From assembly GCA_023548195.1 (NCBI GenBank), contig JAJHZJ010000496.1, positions 6,682,702 through 6,746,701 on the forward strand: a stretch of DNA of 64,000 nucleotides. Direction: 5' to 3'. Below are positions 20,966-31,539 of the stretch, piece by piece. Each line of letters starts with the position of its first letter. The first letter of the stretch is position 1. A model generated the notes under the pieces. It worked only from the letters and a program-made list of their open reading frames with translations, was not told the origin of the DNA and did not search any database. The DNA comes from Bettongia penicillata ogilbyi. Lineage: Eukaryota > Chordata > Mammalia > Diprotodontia > Potoroidae. A program made the translations under genes and the position numbers.

Positions 20966-21032
20966 TACAAGAGTTCTTAACTTTATTTCAGCATCTAGCG
21001 AAGCCACTGGACTGCTCAGAATGGTGTTCATG
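20966..21032 (+). mobile_element. non-autonomous DNA transposon fragment (ttaagaa-ended)
   Basis: 'gagttcttaactttatttcagcatctagcgaagccactggactgctcagaatggtgtt' is close to the antisense copy at 22910-23110 and related to 60240-60400. A hAT-type family is likely. A worn SINE-tail phrase follows to about 21085. Confidence 0.5.
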
Positions 21033-21465
21033 ACCCCAAAACATGGACATGAACAACTGAACGAGACTGAAAAAAATGATTAAACAAAAATAACCCCTCT
21101 TATAAGGAAACAATAAGTTGTGGTCCTACTAAAGCTCTCCGAATTTGTTTCTGTAGGTATTCGGACTGCAACACTCAAAGATTTTCACACTTGTTAAAAA
21201 ATTGCCAGAACTTGCGTTCCATTGGCATGGCCATTGAGAATCCAAGGTTATCACCATGACATGAGAAAGCAATGGAGTCAAATTCCAGTGAGAGAGAAGA
21301 TAGTGGAGGGAACACTGGCTTTAGGTTTAAGAAGAGGTGGACTTAACTCTGACTCCATAACCATAGACAATAATTGCTTTTCCCCCTTTGGGGGCTTGTT
21401 CCTTTATAGCAAGATATTATTGGAAAACAAAGCAGAAATAACAGCAATAAAAAATGGTTTTGGAA
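21033..21465. other. unique non-coding sequence
   Basis: No gene recognised. The 82-codon frame at 21222-21470 runs into the LTR and has no domain. Confidence 0.45.
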
Positions 21466-21849
21466 TGTAGCGGACGGCCCGCGTCCCTACAGCATCCTTA
21501 CAGGCTCGGTGACGTGGTTGAAAGAAAAGAGTCACGGGAGGCGGGAAAAGATAGACCAGTTCCGTTTATTGATCTGAGGGTTAGGGTTTATGTACACAGA
21601 ATCTGCAAGTCTACATGACATTCTGCTCGCCTCCGGTCCCAGTGATCAAATCAATCAGGATGATTAAATCAGTATTAAGTCTAGGGGCATCTATTTTACA
21701 TATCCCTTGTTTTCCGTAATTCTCTTGTTTGTCTCACCGAGACAGCAACATCTGGGGGGCATGGAGGGCCATTCCGGATGATAATGAGCACGGTCTCAAA
21801 GAACAGTTTCCCTGATCTTGTCAACCGCACTCCACCCTGGCCCTCTACA
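21466..21849 (-). mobile_element. solo LTR of an endogenous retrovirus
   Basis: A 384-bp block that on the minus strand starts TGTAGAGGG and ends GCTACA. A minus-strand AATAAA lies at 21565-21570, followed by a G/T- and CpG-rich U5. It is flanked by TTGGAA (21460-21465) and CTGGAA (21850-21855), a 6-bp duplication with one mismatch. No internal retroviral sequence is present. It shares no obvious sequence with the LTR at 2786-3280, so two ERV families are represented. Several CpGs remain, which suggests it is younger than its surroundings. Confidence 0.75.
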
Positions 21850-21995
21850 CTGGAATCAGAGGACTTGGGTTCTCTATTGTCTGTGTACCTTGAGTAAGGC
21901 TGCTTTCCTCTTCTATAGAATGAATGGGTTAGACTAGATGATGTCTCAGGTCCTTCCCAGATAGAAATCTATGATCTGTGATTGGATGATACCTT
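21850..21995 (+). repeat. MIR-type SINE
   Basis: 'aatcagaggacttgggttct', 'gtctgtgtaccttgagtaaggc' and 'tagactagatgatgtctcaggtccttcc'. The SINE begins at the LTR edge. Confidence 0.7.
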
Positions 21996-22530
21996 CTAGA
22001 TCAAAAAAATGTATGATTGTATATAAGAACACACTCATTCAGCCCTTAATTTAAAAAAAAAGACAAAAAACAAAACATGAAGCAAGCTTTTCAGTGACAA
22101 AAATGGAGTTTTATTATTCTATTGCATTTTTAAAAAGTAAGGCTTCATTCATCCTTCGAGAGGAGTTTAATTCATCTCAGGGATACATGATTTACAAGAG
22201 TAATCCTCGAGCCCTCCTACCCATGGCTGTCTTTCTCTTGGTATCCATCTACCTCCTGTGGATATAGCCAGATGTTTCCCTCAGACACCAATCTTTATGG
22301 AAGCATATTAGTGATTAGATAGTAAAAAGGGGAAACATAACTCACAAAATTGCTGTTTGAGTCCTAAGCTTGAATTTGTTGCAGCTTGGTTTAAACAAAA
22401 TTCATGGCTACATGAACAGAAAACTGTGAACCATAAGACACATCCAGTCCTTGATCAATTTATTATTGAAAGTTAAGCGTTGGTTGATTGTTTCTGATAT
22501 TTCTCATTAAGATCAATGAATAGCTAATAG
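21996..22530. other. unique non-coding sequence
   Basis: AT-rich; no recognisable gene or repeat beyond an A-rich run at about 22050-22075. Confidence 0.45.
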
Positions 22531-22534
22531 TTAC

Positions 22535-22685
22535 ATGCATCTTTAAGATTTGCAAAGTGCATTACAATATCTCATTTGATGCTATTTTATAGATGTGGAC
22601 ACTGGGGGAGACAGAGGTTAATGACTTGCTCAGGATTACTCAGCTGATAATTATCAGGTCTTCCTGATTCTAGGGCCAGTGTGGA
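22535..22685 (-). repeat. MIR SINE, antisense
   Basis: 'agatttgcaaagtgcattac', 'ttttatagatgtggacactggg', 'taatgacttgctcaggattactcagct' and 'caggtcttcctgattctagggccagtg'. Confidence 0.8.
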
Positions 22686-22909
22686 TAAGTTGCTAAGAAC
22701 AAGTCTAAAAGAGACTTTCAGTGATGAGATGCAGGTCTCCATGCCCTGCAGTGTGGATGTGGTCTTGGGATAGATTCATTGTGAAAGGCAGATCTCTAAA
22801 GCAGAGAGACGGAAAATGGGTTTGATGGTAGAATACAAGTCGAAAGAACTGTTTGGCAGTGCCTTATGCTGGGCAGGGATTTCATAGGGTCATGGGTCTC
22901 GAGCAGGAC

Positions 22910-23110
22910 TTCTTAATCTTTTCTTCCTGAATAGATTTAAAGGGATCTGCAAAAAACAAACCCAAAACTGCAAACATCTTGGTGTTTTTCTTCTTAACTA
23001 ACTTTTGGTTTCCTCTGTTATCCATATGTTTTATTTTATGCCTTTCAAAACACTATTCTGAGGAGTCCAGGGGCTTCGCTAGATACTGAATTAAAGTAAA
23101 GAATTCCTGT
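22910..23110 (-). mobile_element. non-autonomous DNA transposon (ttaagaa-ended)
   Basis: Starts 'ggacttcttaatcttttcttcctg' and includes 'ccatatgttttattttatgcctttcaaaacactattctgagga' and 'gaattaaagtaaagaattcc'. Its inner part matches the sense fragment at 20966-21032. A mammal-wide hAT-like element is likely; the name is not certain. Confidence 0.5.
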
Positions 23111-23114
23111 TATA

Positions 23115-23290
23115 GAACAAGAAGGGACCTTGGATGGCATGCAGTCCTGCCTCTTTATTTTATAGATAAGAAAAACTGAGCATAGGGAGCTGAAAGGACT
23201 TGACCAAAACGTACAGCATCATAAGAGGAACTTGAACCAGAGTCTTCTGACTCTAGAGATGGTGGACTTTTGACTGTAATGCATTGCCTC
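23115..23290 (-). repeat. MIR-type SINE, antisense
   Basis: 'aagaagggaccttggatggc', 'ttattttatagataagaaaaactgag', 'aggaacttgaaccagagtcttctgactc' in order. Confidence 0.75.
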
Positions 23291-23521
23291 ATTTAGTTCA
23301 TTCAGGAGTTATTTGATTTATCTGGGCCAGAAGCAGGAACAGTACAAAGTGACCCATAAGGTGGTTTATAGCTCTAGATAAAGGATTCTGGGTCAGTAGA
23401 GCATTCTTAGGCTTCCAGGCTGCACGAAGAGTTAAGTGGGTCTGACCTTTGAGAAGCAACCAAGTTGGACCTGAAGTCAGGAGAGAACTGAGTAAAAATT
23501 CTGCCTTTGACACATAGCTTG

Positions 23522-23522
<1 letters not shown>

Positions 23523-23563
<41 letters not shown>
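23523..23563. repeat. (TG)n microsatellite at a SINE tail
   Basis: About 20 TG units directly at the 3' end of the minus-strand SINE that follows. On the SINE strand this is a (CA)n tail. Confidence 0.95.
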
Positions 23564-23564
<1 letters not shown>

Positions 23565-23870
23565 GGTCCTTTGTTGCCAAAGAAGACTATGCCATCAGAG
23601 GAATAATGACTTGACTTGTACTTGCCTTTGTTTTGGGTGAGGGAAGGCTGTGCAGGTCACCAGACTCACTTCTCCTCCAGAGCCATCTGAATCCAGTGAC
23701 CAGATATTCATCAGAATGATTGGAGATGACCCAGGATGAGGCAATTGGGGTTAAGTGACTTGCATAAGGTCAAACAGCTAGTGAGTGTCAAGTGTCTGAG
23801 GTGACATTTGTCAGGTCTTTCTGACTCCTGCACTGGTGCTCTATCCACTGTACCACCTAGCTGCCAGCTA
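23564..23870 (-). repeat. tRNA-headed SINE with RTE-like tail, antisense, full length
   Basis: On the minus strand the head 'ggcagctaggtggtacagtgg' leads to 'agctgtttgacctta' and 'cttaaccccaattgcctcatcctgggtcatctcc', then 'tctggaggagaagtgagtctggtgacc'. It ends 'tgatggcatagtcttctttggcaacaaaggacc', as in the copy at 35024-35330. The last block resembles the RTE 3' end. WSINE/MAR1-type naming is from memory. Confidence 0.85.
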
Positions 23871-23885
23871 GCTACGTAACCATTG

Positions 23886-24215
23886 TCACAATACTTTATC
23901 TTTTTTAAAATTTATTTTCAGTGTTCCACAATCACTTCCATATAACCTAGATTTCTTTTGCTTCCCTCCCTCTCATTCCCCGCTTCCTCCACCCTCCCTC
24001 CCTGAGATGGCATACAATTATATATAGGTTCTGCACATACATTCCCACTAAGTATACCCTCGCCTTGGTCATGTTGCATAGAAGAATTAAAAGGAATGGG
24101 AGAAATCATAAAACAAATCAAAACATAATATAAAAGAAAATGATCTTCTGCATTCTGCAACTGAATTCCATAGTTCTTTCTCTGGATGTGGAAGGCATTT
24201 TGCTTTAAAAGACCA
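23886..24215 (-). mobile_element. L1 3' UTR fragment, antisense
   Basis: It reads 'attttcagtgttccacaatcacttccatataacctagat', a CT-rich block, 'gagatggcatacaattatatataggttctgcacatacattcc', 'gtcatgttgcatagaagaattaaaaggaatggg' and 'agttctttctctggatgtgg', the antisense of a marsupial L1 3' end. Confidence 0.6.
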
Positions 24216-24781
24216 TTTATCTTAACAGATAAATTTTTTTTTATGTATAAAATGGAGGAAATTATATTTTTTAGGAAACTGACTTAAAAATATTAAAACT
24301 CTATGCAAAAGTGTATTTTTTTAAACATAACTATATTGGAATAATTTCCCCAGAAATTTGTACTGATACCTCTTACCTCCATGTCATAAGAAAATTAAAT
24401 AAACATTTTCCCATTTTGTTTTTTGAGGTAACAGCTAGAGATAATTATCCCTCCATTTCATCTAATTTCTACCATGTCCCAAACTTTTCTGGATAATTTG
24501 AAAGAGAGAAACGAAAGCATTTTAGAGTTTGACTACTAACATAAAATAAATACAAAAAGGTCTTTCTAGTAGTATACAATAAAACAAATTTGTCTGCTGT
24601 CCTACCTCTTAAGTCTATATTCTAAAAAAATCACTCGTTACTGAACCATTTCTTTCATTAACTTTAATTGCTCTATTTATGTTGAGCATTGAACCTTCCA
24701 CAAAACTGAGAGTTTTGAACAGATGGGACCATGTTTTGTGTTTCTCAGTCTCCCACATTTAGTGTCAAAGAATTGAGCATA
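24216..24781. other. unique AT-rich sequence
   Basis: No gene. The end (24690-24780) faintly resembles an L2 terminus ('gatgggaccatgttttgtg'). Confidence 0.4.
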
Positions 24782-25305
24782 TTGTGGTTCAGTCATTCAG
24801 TCCCCATAAGAGGTGACTTGAACACCCTGTAAGGTCAAGGTTTTTGGCAAAGATACTGGAGTAGTTTGCCATTTCCTTCTCTCAGCATGGCGTGCCCACA
24901 TTAGAAAGGGTGCTGTGCAAAGCAATGTAGAATTGAGACAGCACAAAGTAAACGTAAAATGCACAAATTTGAAGTATCCACCCCAATTATTCATACGGAC
25001 TGTCTGTGCCCAACCTGTCGTAGAGCGTTCTGAGCTCTTACTGATCTTATCAGCCACAGTCGGGACACAAGGAAACTTCACTTTATCATGATATGTCATT
25101 TTGGTCCTTTTTGAAAAGGAAGGACAACAGCCATAAGAAGATTAAAGTTAAGCAGATTAAGTTAAGACATAAACAGATTAAAGAAGTTAAGTGACTTGCC
25201 CCAGGTCATATGGCTAGAAATTGTTTGAGGCTGGTTTTGAACTCAGGTCTTCCTGACTCTAGGCCCAGGGGCACTGTCCACTAAGCCATCTAGCTGCTTC
25301 AATTG
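24782..25305 (-). repeat. tRNA-headed SINE, antisense, split by RTE
   Basis: The left part ends 'ggcaaagatactggagtagtttgccatttccttct' at 24880. The right part resumes near 25165 with 'aagaagttaagtgacttgccccaggtcatatgg' and ends at the reversed head 'ccactaagccatctagctgctt'. The intervening 24881-25130 is an RTE 3' fragment. A short AAGTTAAG/CAGATTAA-repeated spacer follows. Confidence 0.75.
24881..25130 (+). mobile_element. RTE LINE 3' fragment
   Basis: 'ctcagcatggcgtgcccacattagaaaggg' to 'tcattttggtcctttttgaaaaggaaggacaacagcc' is the end of the same RTE family as 9270-9528. Its translation contains CLCPTCRRAF and LISHSRDT, the C-terminal zinc-finger-like motif, with stops. Confidence 0.75.
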
Positions 25306-26084
25306 AGTATTTATGTAGTAAATATCCATTCACTTGACATTCTGTGTGCTTCTCCATGAGAATATCATTTCCTTATGACTGAGGATTGTCATTTTTAGTG
25401 TGTTTATGTTCTCATAGTCCTGCCCAGTGACTTGCATTTACTCAAATGATCTACATGTTACCCATTTGGATTCTTTCTCTAGTGATAGAAAGTTATCTCT
25501 CATCAATATCTGCTCAGACTATGTACACTTCTTGTTTATGTCCTATTTTAGCCTCGCACATAGTAGATACTCATATTGGTAGATTTAATTTAATTCTACT
25601 AAATTTGGTTTACGGAGAATTCCTTTTGGTAAAGAATAAGGCCTTAGAAGTGCTACATACAAACTGTAATACAAGTCTTGACAAGTGGCTCAAACCCAAA
25701 CTTCCTCCCCCCATGTACTTCTGATATGTTTAATTTTTTGTTTTATTGACATCAATATGATATGATGCTCTAAACATTCCACAAATGGTGAAACCAGGTT
25801 GAGTCTAGTTACAGAGGGTCTTTTAGATCCAGTCTAAAACAACTAAGACATAAAAGTGAAAGCTAATATTGGGTAAGTGGTGGAGTCACTTCTGACTGGT
25901 GATAAACTAAAAAAGAAAATAGTGAATCCATTAGAAGGTGCTGGTCAGCCATTAGGAAAGCTTTCATGTGTTTAAGTGGCAAAGGAAGGTAATCCATTTC
26001 ATCCCCTTCCCTTTGTCCCAGGCAGAAACTGATTCTTCCTGCTTATCTCAAGTCAGAGGTAAAAGGTGTTATGTTTTTATCAAT
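25306..26084. other. unique non-coding sequence
   Basis: Weak L2-like phrases at 25350-25440 ('gactgaggattgtcatttttagtg'), otherwise nothing. The 92-codon frame at 25446-25724 has no domain. Confidence 0.4.
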
Positions 26085-26215
26085 GACAAACACAAAACGT
26101 TTATTTATTAAGGCTGTGTGAGGCACTGTGGTATACCTTAGGGAATAGAAAAAAATTAATGAGACAATCTTTAACCTCATGGAACTTGTATGTATGTGTA
26201 TAGGGTGGAGTGATA
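26085..26215 (-). repeat. L2 LINE 3' end, antisense
   Basis: 'tttatttattaaggctgtgtgaggcactgtggtatacc' and 'aatctttaacctcatggaacttgta'. Confidence 0.6.
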
Positions 26216-26224
26216 GGTGGAAGG

Positions 26225-26430
26225 GATGATAATAAATCTCTTTAAAGTTTACTACATGCTTTACATTTATTGTGTCAATGGATTTTCACAATAGCTCTGT
26301 GAAGTGTTTCCATTTCACACACAGGGAAACTGAGTCTGAATAAATTTACTCAGCATACCTAGGTATATTCAACTAAGTAAGTATCAGACCTAGAAAACAA
26401 ACCCAGTCTTTGTGACTCCATGTCTGGTGG
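26225..26430 (-). repeat. MIR SINE, antisense
   Basis: 'tttactacatgctttacatttattg', 'tttcacaatagctctgtgaagtg', 'cacagggaaactgagtctgaataaat' and 'gtctttgtgactcca'. Confidence 0.75.
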
Positions 26431-26694
26431 GCTAGTCTCACTAGGGGCAAACTTTCTCTCATATAAAATAGGTACAAAAAAAGGCAAGTTGAGGAGAAAC
26501 AGATCATTAACCAAGGGGGAAGGGAGATAGGGGAGGAAAGAGGTGACACATACATAGATGAGGTTAGAGGAAGTGATCATCATTTGAGCTGACCCTGGAC
26601 GGATGAAAAGGTGTCTGAGAGTTGAAGTTGAGGGAAGAATGTATTCCAGTTATGGAGAAAGTAAAGGAATACCAATTCTGGGAAGAAGCTGATA

Positions 26695-26975
26695 ATCACA
26701 TTCCTCTTTAAGGACCTAGGGATGTTTAGCCTGGAAAAGAGAAGATGGAATAATATATTTTTTCAAGTATTTCAGGGGCAGTATTAGTGGAAGGGGATTA
26801 AACTTGTTCCGCTTAACTTCAGGGAACTCAGCTAAGAGCAAGGAATAGGAATATCAAATATAGGGATTTAGGTTTGATATAAAGAATACCACTTCACAAC
26901 AATTGGACCTATCCAAGGGTGCAATTGGAATTGATCTCCCAGTGGTCTAAGAATCATTGCTGTTTCTAGGGCTTT
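26695..26975 (+). repeat. CR1/L3 LINE 3' UTR
   Basis: 'ctagggatgtttagcctggaaaagagaagatgg', 'ttcaagtatttcaggggcagt', 'tttaggtttgatataaagaataccacttcacaacaattgg' and 'cccagtggtctaagaatc' follow the CR1/L3 consensus order. Confidence 0.75.
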
Positions 26976-27114
26976 GGCGCTTACATGTCTGTGGTTGGTA
27001 TTGATAGTAGCTGAGTTGGCAGGCTCCATCTCCAAACAAGGTTGATGATGTCTGTGGCAGATGAATCAGAAATGGGACTGGTCATCTGGAGAGGGTTGGA
27101 ATGGGGGTTGATGG

Positions 27115-27350
27115 GAATAGCACACTATTCCCAGAGCTACTGAGAAACTGACTCAGAGAATATAAATGACTTGTCCTAGTTCATCTAGTTAATAAGTGGC
27201 AGAACTCGGATTTGAACTCCAGAGTCTTCTTGATTCCAAGTCTAGTACAGTGCTCATATCTACTATGCCATGTTTCCTCTCACACAAGCACAACCAGGCA
27301 ACCAGCACAAGCCTTTGCCATGTGTCAGGCTCTGTACTAGGCCCTCAGAA
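27115..27350 (-). repeat. MIR SINE then L2 scrap, antisense
   Basis: The SINE runs to about 27275: 'gaaactgactcagagaatataaatgacttgtcctagttc', 'gtggcagaactcggatttgaactccagag'. 27310-27350 ('tgccatgtgtcaggctctgtactaggcc') is an antisense L2 end. Confidence 0.7.
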
Positions 27351-27960
27351 TTATGCTGCTGCATATATTTGGTCTTAGCTTCCCAAGAAGATTTTTTTTT
27401 ACTCTTTAATCTAGCTTTGGAAACAATAATGCATTCTGGGTGCAACCTATCATTTACCCTATTGAGAGTATCAAGTATCAGGAAACTGACCATTAGGTTA
27501 CGAATAAAATTTAAACACCTTATGCAGCCAAAATGGTGTGAACAGCAGAAGCAGGGCTGACTGAATGTCTCTTTTATCCGTTGTTCCTTAATGCCTAAAT
27601 TAGAGTTTCTAGGACATTTTAAAAATGCAAGTTATAAAAACCTGCAGTGGAGTTCTGGATCAGCGAACATTATCTGAATGGATTATCACTAGGCACTCAG
27701 TATGCTGTAATAATCTCATGATAAATGGGGAATGACACCAGCTGCCTCTTTATCTCTCAAGATGATACTGATTTCTTGTTTCTCTTTTCCCCATGCCCGT
27801 CCACATCTTTGTATTTGAGGAGAGTCTCAGTGACCTGTTAGTTCCTAGAGTTGCCAATGATCTGTGTATCTTGCAGAGTCTGTTTTGCTTTTAAGGGATT
27901 TGTTGACCTGACTAACTCAGTCATTAATGCAGGGGATCTTCTGAGTCAGTGAAAACAGGA
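27351..27960. other. unique sequence, candidate conserved non-coding island
   Basis: 27590-27800 lacks any repeat signature and has AT-rich homeobox-like words such as TAATAATCTCATGATAAAT. A regulatory role is only a possibility. The 60-96-codon frames near 27196-27560 overlap the SINE and are not convincing. Confidence 0.3.
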
Positions 27961-27964
27961 CCGA

Positions 27965-28145
27965 ATGTGAGATCAAAGGACTTAGGTTCAAATTCCAGTT
28001 TTTTTCCACTTTTTACCAGTGTGATTTGGTGAAGGACCCAAGCACTCTGCTTCTCAGTTTCCTCCTCTGTAATGAGGAAAATGGAGGTCAGACAAGTGTA
28101 GAGGTTAGACGAGATGATCTGAGGTGCTTTCCAGTTTTAAAATTA
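27965..28145 (+). repeat. MIR-type SINE
   Basis: 'gatcaaaggacttaggttcaaattcc', 'ttctcagtttcctcctctgtaatgagg', 'gttagacgagatgatctgaggtgctttcc'. Confidence 0.75.
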
Positions 28146-28149
28146 TGGG

Positions 28150-28494
28150 TTATGTTTTTCATGACTTTCTACATATAAGTGTATCATATTACTTGCCTTC
28201 TCAATGGGTGGTAGAAGAAAAAAATTTGGAATTATAAAATTTTTTAAAAAGATGAATTTTAGAACTGTGGATAAAGGGGAAAGAGGAGACTGGTTTAACA
28301 GTTCTTAAAGTCATATCTTAAGTGCACGATAAACAGTCTTAAAATGGGGCAATCTGAGCTTCAATTCATGCTGCTTTGTGATTATTACATAAGATTACTA
28401 AATCTACTTACATGATACCTTAAAGATAATTGAGCATGGCCTTCCTCATTTCCTTTTTTTCCCTAGAAAAAAGTTCCCAGAAAATACTTAGGCA
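28150..28494. other. unique non-coding sequence
   Basis: Nothing recognised. Confidence 0.4.
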
Positions 28495-28655
28495 ATAAGA
28501 GAGCTCTTAGAGGATTTTGAATCCAAACACCTCATTTTACTCATGAAGAAACTGAGGCTTGGAGACATTAACTGAGTCATTTAGAGCCACCCAATAGGCA
28601 GTGGCAATATTTCTATCTATTTCTTCTGATTTCAAATTCAGCCATCTTTCTTTTC
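28495..28655 (-). repeat. MIR-type SINE, antisense
   Basis: 'acctcattttactcatgaagaaactgaggcttggagacatt' followed by 'gccacccaataggcagtggc'. Confidence 0.75.
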
Positions 28656-28879
28656 CACCAAACTCTCTCTCAATACTACCTTTATCAGTCTTTCACCTGA
28701 GAAAAAGATGGTGTCATACATCCAGCAGTTCCCTGGTAACAGCCCAAGTATAGTTGCTTTGTAACTGTTGCTGAACTTGTCATTTTGGATATTGTGACAC
28801 TGACCAGCTGGAGGAGGATGCAAAGAACAGTATTGTTTCATTTTTAACAACATTCTTTTCTTTCATGAGTCTGTATGTC

Positions 28880-29395
28880 CTTTTAAGTAAGCAAAGCCTG
28901 CCCTGATGATCAGTTATACTTCCTTATGAAGGACAACCTATTTTATTGGTTACAAAATTCCTTGAGAAAGCAGATTAAGGTGATTCTTCACACATAGCAT
29001 TCCTTCTCGATCCTGTGCATGTTCACTGGCTTTGTCCCCTATTCCTAGAATTTTCTGCCTCTTCTTCAGTGTCTTCTGGCTTCTCTATCTTTCTTCTAGT
29101 GCTGACTACAATCCTACCTTCATCAAGAAGATGATCCTGGTGCCTCTTAAAGTTATTGCCTTCCCTCTGAGATTATCTAGTTTATCTTTATAATTTATTT
29201 ATAATATTAAATGTTTAATATTTATGAATTTTATTTTATTATAATATATCGTTTGTACACAGATGTTCATGTGTTGTCTCGCCTACTACACTGTGAGCTC
29301 CTAGAGACAGGAACTCTTTTTTCCCCTTTTCTTTCTTTGTATTCTTAGTGTCAGGCATATAGGAGATCCTTAAAAAATGTTTTTCGATTTCACTT
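28880..29395 (+). repeat. L2 LINE 3' UTR and terminus
   Basis: 'cctagaattttctgcctcttcttcagtg', 'atcctaccttcatcaagaagatgatcc', 'attgccttccctctgagattatc', 'actgtgagctcctagagacagg' and 'agtgtcaggcatataggagatcctt' in L2 order. An AT-rich patch (29190-29250) sits in the middle. Confidence 0.8.
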
Positions 29396-29419
29396 ACCTG
29401 CACTAGAAAGTATTCTAAA

Positions 29420-29605
29420 AATTCCTTGGGGCAACAGAAAGTTTTGGAGTTTTGGATTTGGGTCCAGAAGACCATATTTAAATTCTGATATGACTAGCCA
29501 TTTGACTTTGGGTCAGTTGCCTAATATCTGTGAGCCTCAATTTCTTCATCTGCAAAATGAAATTTGACATTTTAATGATCCTTATGACTCTATGCCATAC
29601 TGACC
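29420..29605 (+). repeat. MIR-type SINE
   Basis: 'ggggcaacagaaagttttggag', 'tgactttgggtcagttgcctaata' and 'gagcctcaatttcttcatctgcaaaatg'. Confidence 0.8.
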
Positions 29606-29609
29606 TTGG

Positions 29610-30950
29610 TATGATCCTCTATCAATATTGCTTAGGAGGAGGGAAGGCTAATTACATCATGGAAGGGCAGTGAAGTGGGAAGAATTTTGCATATGAATCA
29701 TAATCATACAGTACATGAAAAGTACTTTTTGTTATGTTAACTCACCCCATGAGCTCAGGGGTCAACTGAAGCAGAGGCTAAAAACAGGAAGTTAGCAGGA
29801 TGTCCAATTGGGCACAAAGGCTTTCAGATGGAAGAGGAATCTGGTCCTTTGGAGTCTATTGTTAAGTAATATCAGGAACATACAGACTCAAAGAGGGAAT
29901 AGGACCTAGCATCTTAGAGCTAATGACCTCTAGAACACATTGGAGTTAAGATAGATCTAGAAAATTACTGATCTAGCTGAAATATCAGATGAAATAAGTC
30001 CAACTTTCCCAATATCAATACTTCCTAAGGCCATGATTTCATGTGGGAACTTGTACTAACTAATAGGGAAGACCACAACTCTTTCCATGTTTTAGGACAG
30101 GTATCCTAACATCGGGTTCATGGGCTTCAGTGGTAACTATTGATAACTATCTGAACATCTGTGAACTTGGATGGGAATAACATATTACTTTATCTAACAT
30201 CTTGAAATTTTGTGATTTTTGTTAAGGTAGGGGAGGCAGGAGAGCAGCAGGTCAATTTTCATAAGGTCTAGTCAAACCGTATCTCTAAGAGGTGAGGCCT
30301 TCTGAATAGCATTCAGAGACAACTGTTGAAGCTAGTCCCCTGAACTCAGAACCTCTATTTGTGTATTCATCTGAAACCTTGTTAACAGAGCAAATCACTG
30401 ATCTCATTTAAAATCAGCAAGGCTGAATATTGGTTCCAGAGAGCTATGACTCAGGCAGCCCTTTTCCCTGAAATGCTGAGAGCCAAGGTTGAAATCGATC
30501 AGGAATAATCAAATTGACATGGCCCATATATTAATCAATTTTAATAATTGTGTGTTATAATAGCCTCCCAATAAAGAAGCTGTTATTTCCAATTCTATTC
30601 ACTTAGGCTATATCTCCATGACTTCTACATGAGTGGCTGGAAAATGAAACATGCAGGCATTTTCAAAATTGATGCTACATAATATCTTGGCCTTAAAAAA
30701 ACCCAAACTTATTTTAAACAATGAATTATCAACCTGGGTGTTTTGATATCCTATAGACACAGCCTTAGAAAGTTAATGATCAGGTAGGGGAAAATTAATT
30801 TCATTTAATGAGAATCATTTCATCAACAAATAGAAACTTGATTCAGGAGCATTCAAAAACAAACAAACATACACTGCACTACAGGAATTGTTAGGAGCTG
30901 CAAGGGACACCTGTTTTCATGGTATAATATAATGATTTTCTTCTGTTTTT
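29610..30950. other. long unique interval, candidate conserved non-coding island
   Basis: About 1.3 kb with no repeat signature I can name. 30480-30720 is the least repeat-like part (ATTAATCAATTTTAATAATTG and similar words). No reading frame of note. Possible enhancer-like sequence, unproven. Confidence 0.35.
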
Positions 30951-30954
30951 TTTT

Positions 30955-31080
30955 TTCTTGTGATCACCTCCATAGAATTGTGCTCAGTTCTGGGCCCTAG
31001 AATTTAGGGAAAATCATAGAGAGAAGCTTGATAGAGGTCAGAGGAGGCCAACCAGGATGGTAAAGTGTTTTGAGTTCATA
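30955..31080 (+). repeat. CR1/L3 LINE 3' region
   Basis: 'gaattgtgctcagttctgggccc', then 'agaagcttgatagaggtcagaggaggccaaccaggatggtaaag', a well-known CR1/L3 block. Confidence 0.75.
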
Positions 31081-31539
31081 ATTAATAGATATTTTATAAC
31101 ATATGTATGTGTCTATCTAATATTGTATGTTATAATACCAATGGAATTTTCTCTGCATTTGTACTTCCACTAATAAAATGAAATAAAAAACACAGAAGTC
31201 TTTTGGGAAGTAAGGAAAAAAAACAGAATAAGAAGATAGAATGTGCTGGTATAGGCTAGCTTTCTTCTCATGTTAATGTTAAATTAATTTTCTCTTTATT
31301 TCATCTTTTGTCTTCAAACTTTTTTTAAGCTATGCTGGACAGACTTCCACCATAATTCATATTTTAAGAAGGAGCATTGTTATTTTTTTTATTATGTTGG
31401 TGTAGCCCAAGCATGTAAAATGAATATGCCTCTGACTATTTGCTATTTTTGATTCAGGAATGCTTTAAAATTGTATTATTTTATAGTTTCATTGCATAAG
31501 ACGTATATATGAATCTTAACTATGTCATGGTAAATTAAC
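31081..31539. other. AT-rich unique sequence
   Basis: Nothing recognised with confidence; it may include worn L1 sequence continuous with the next entry. Confidence 0.35.
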
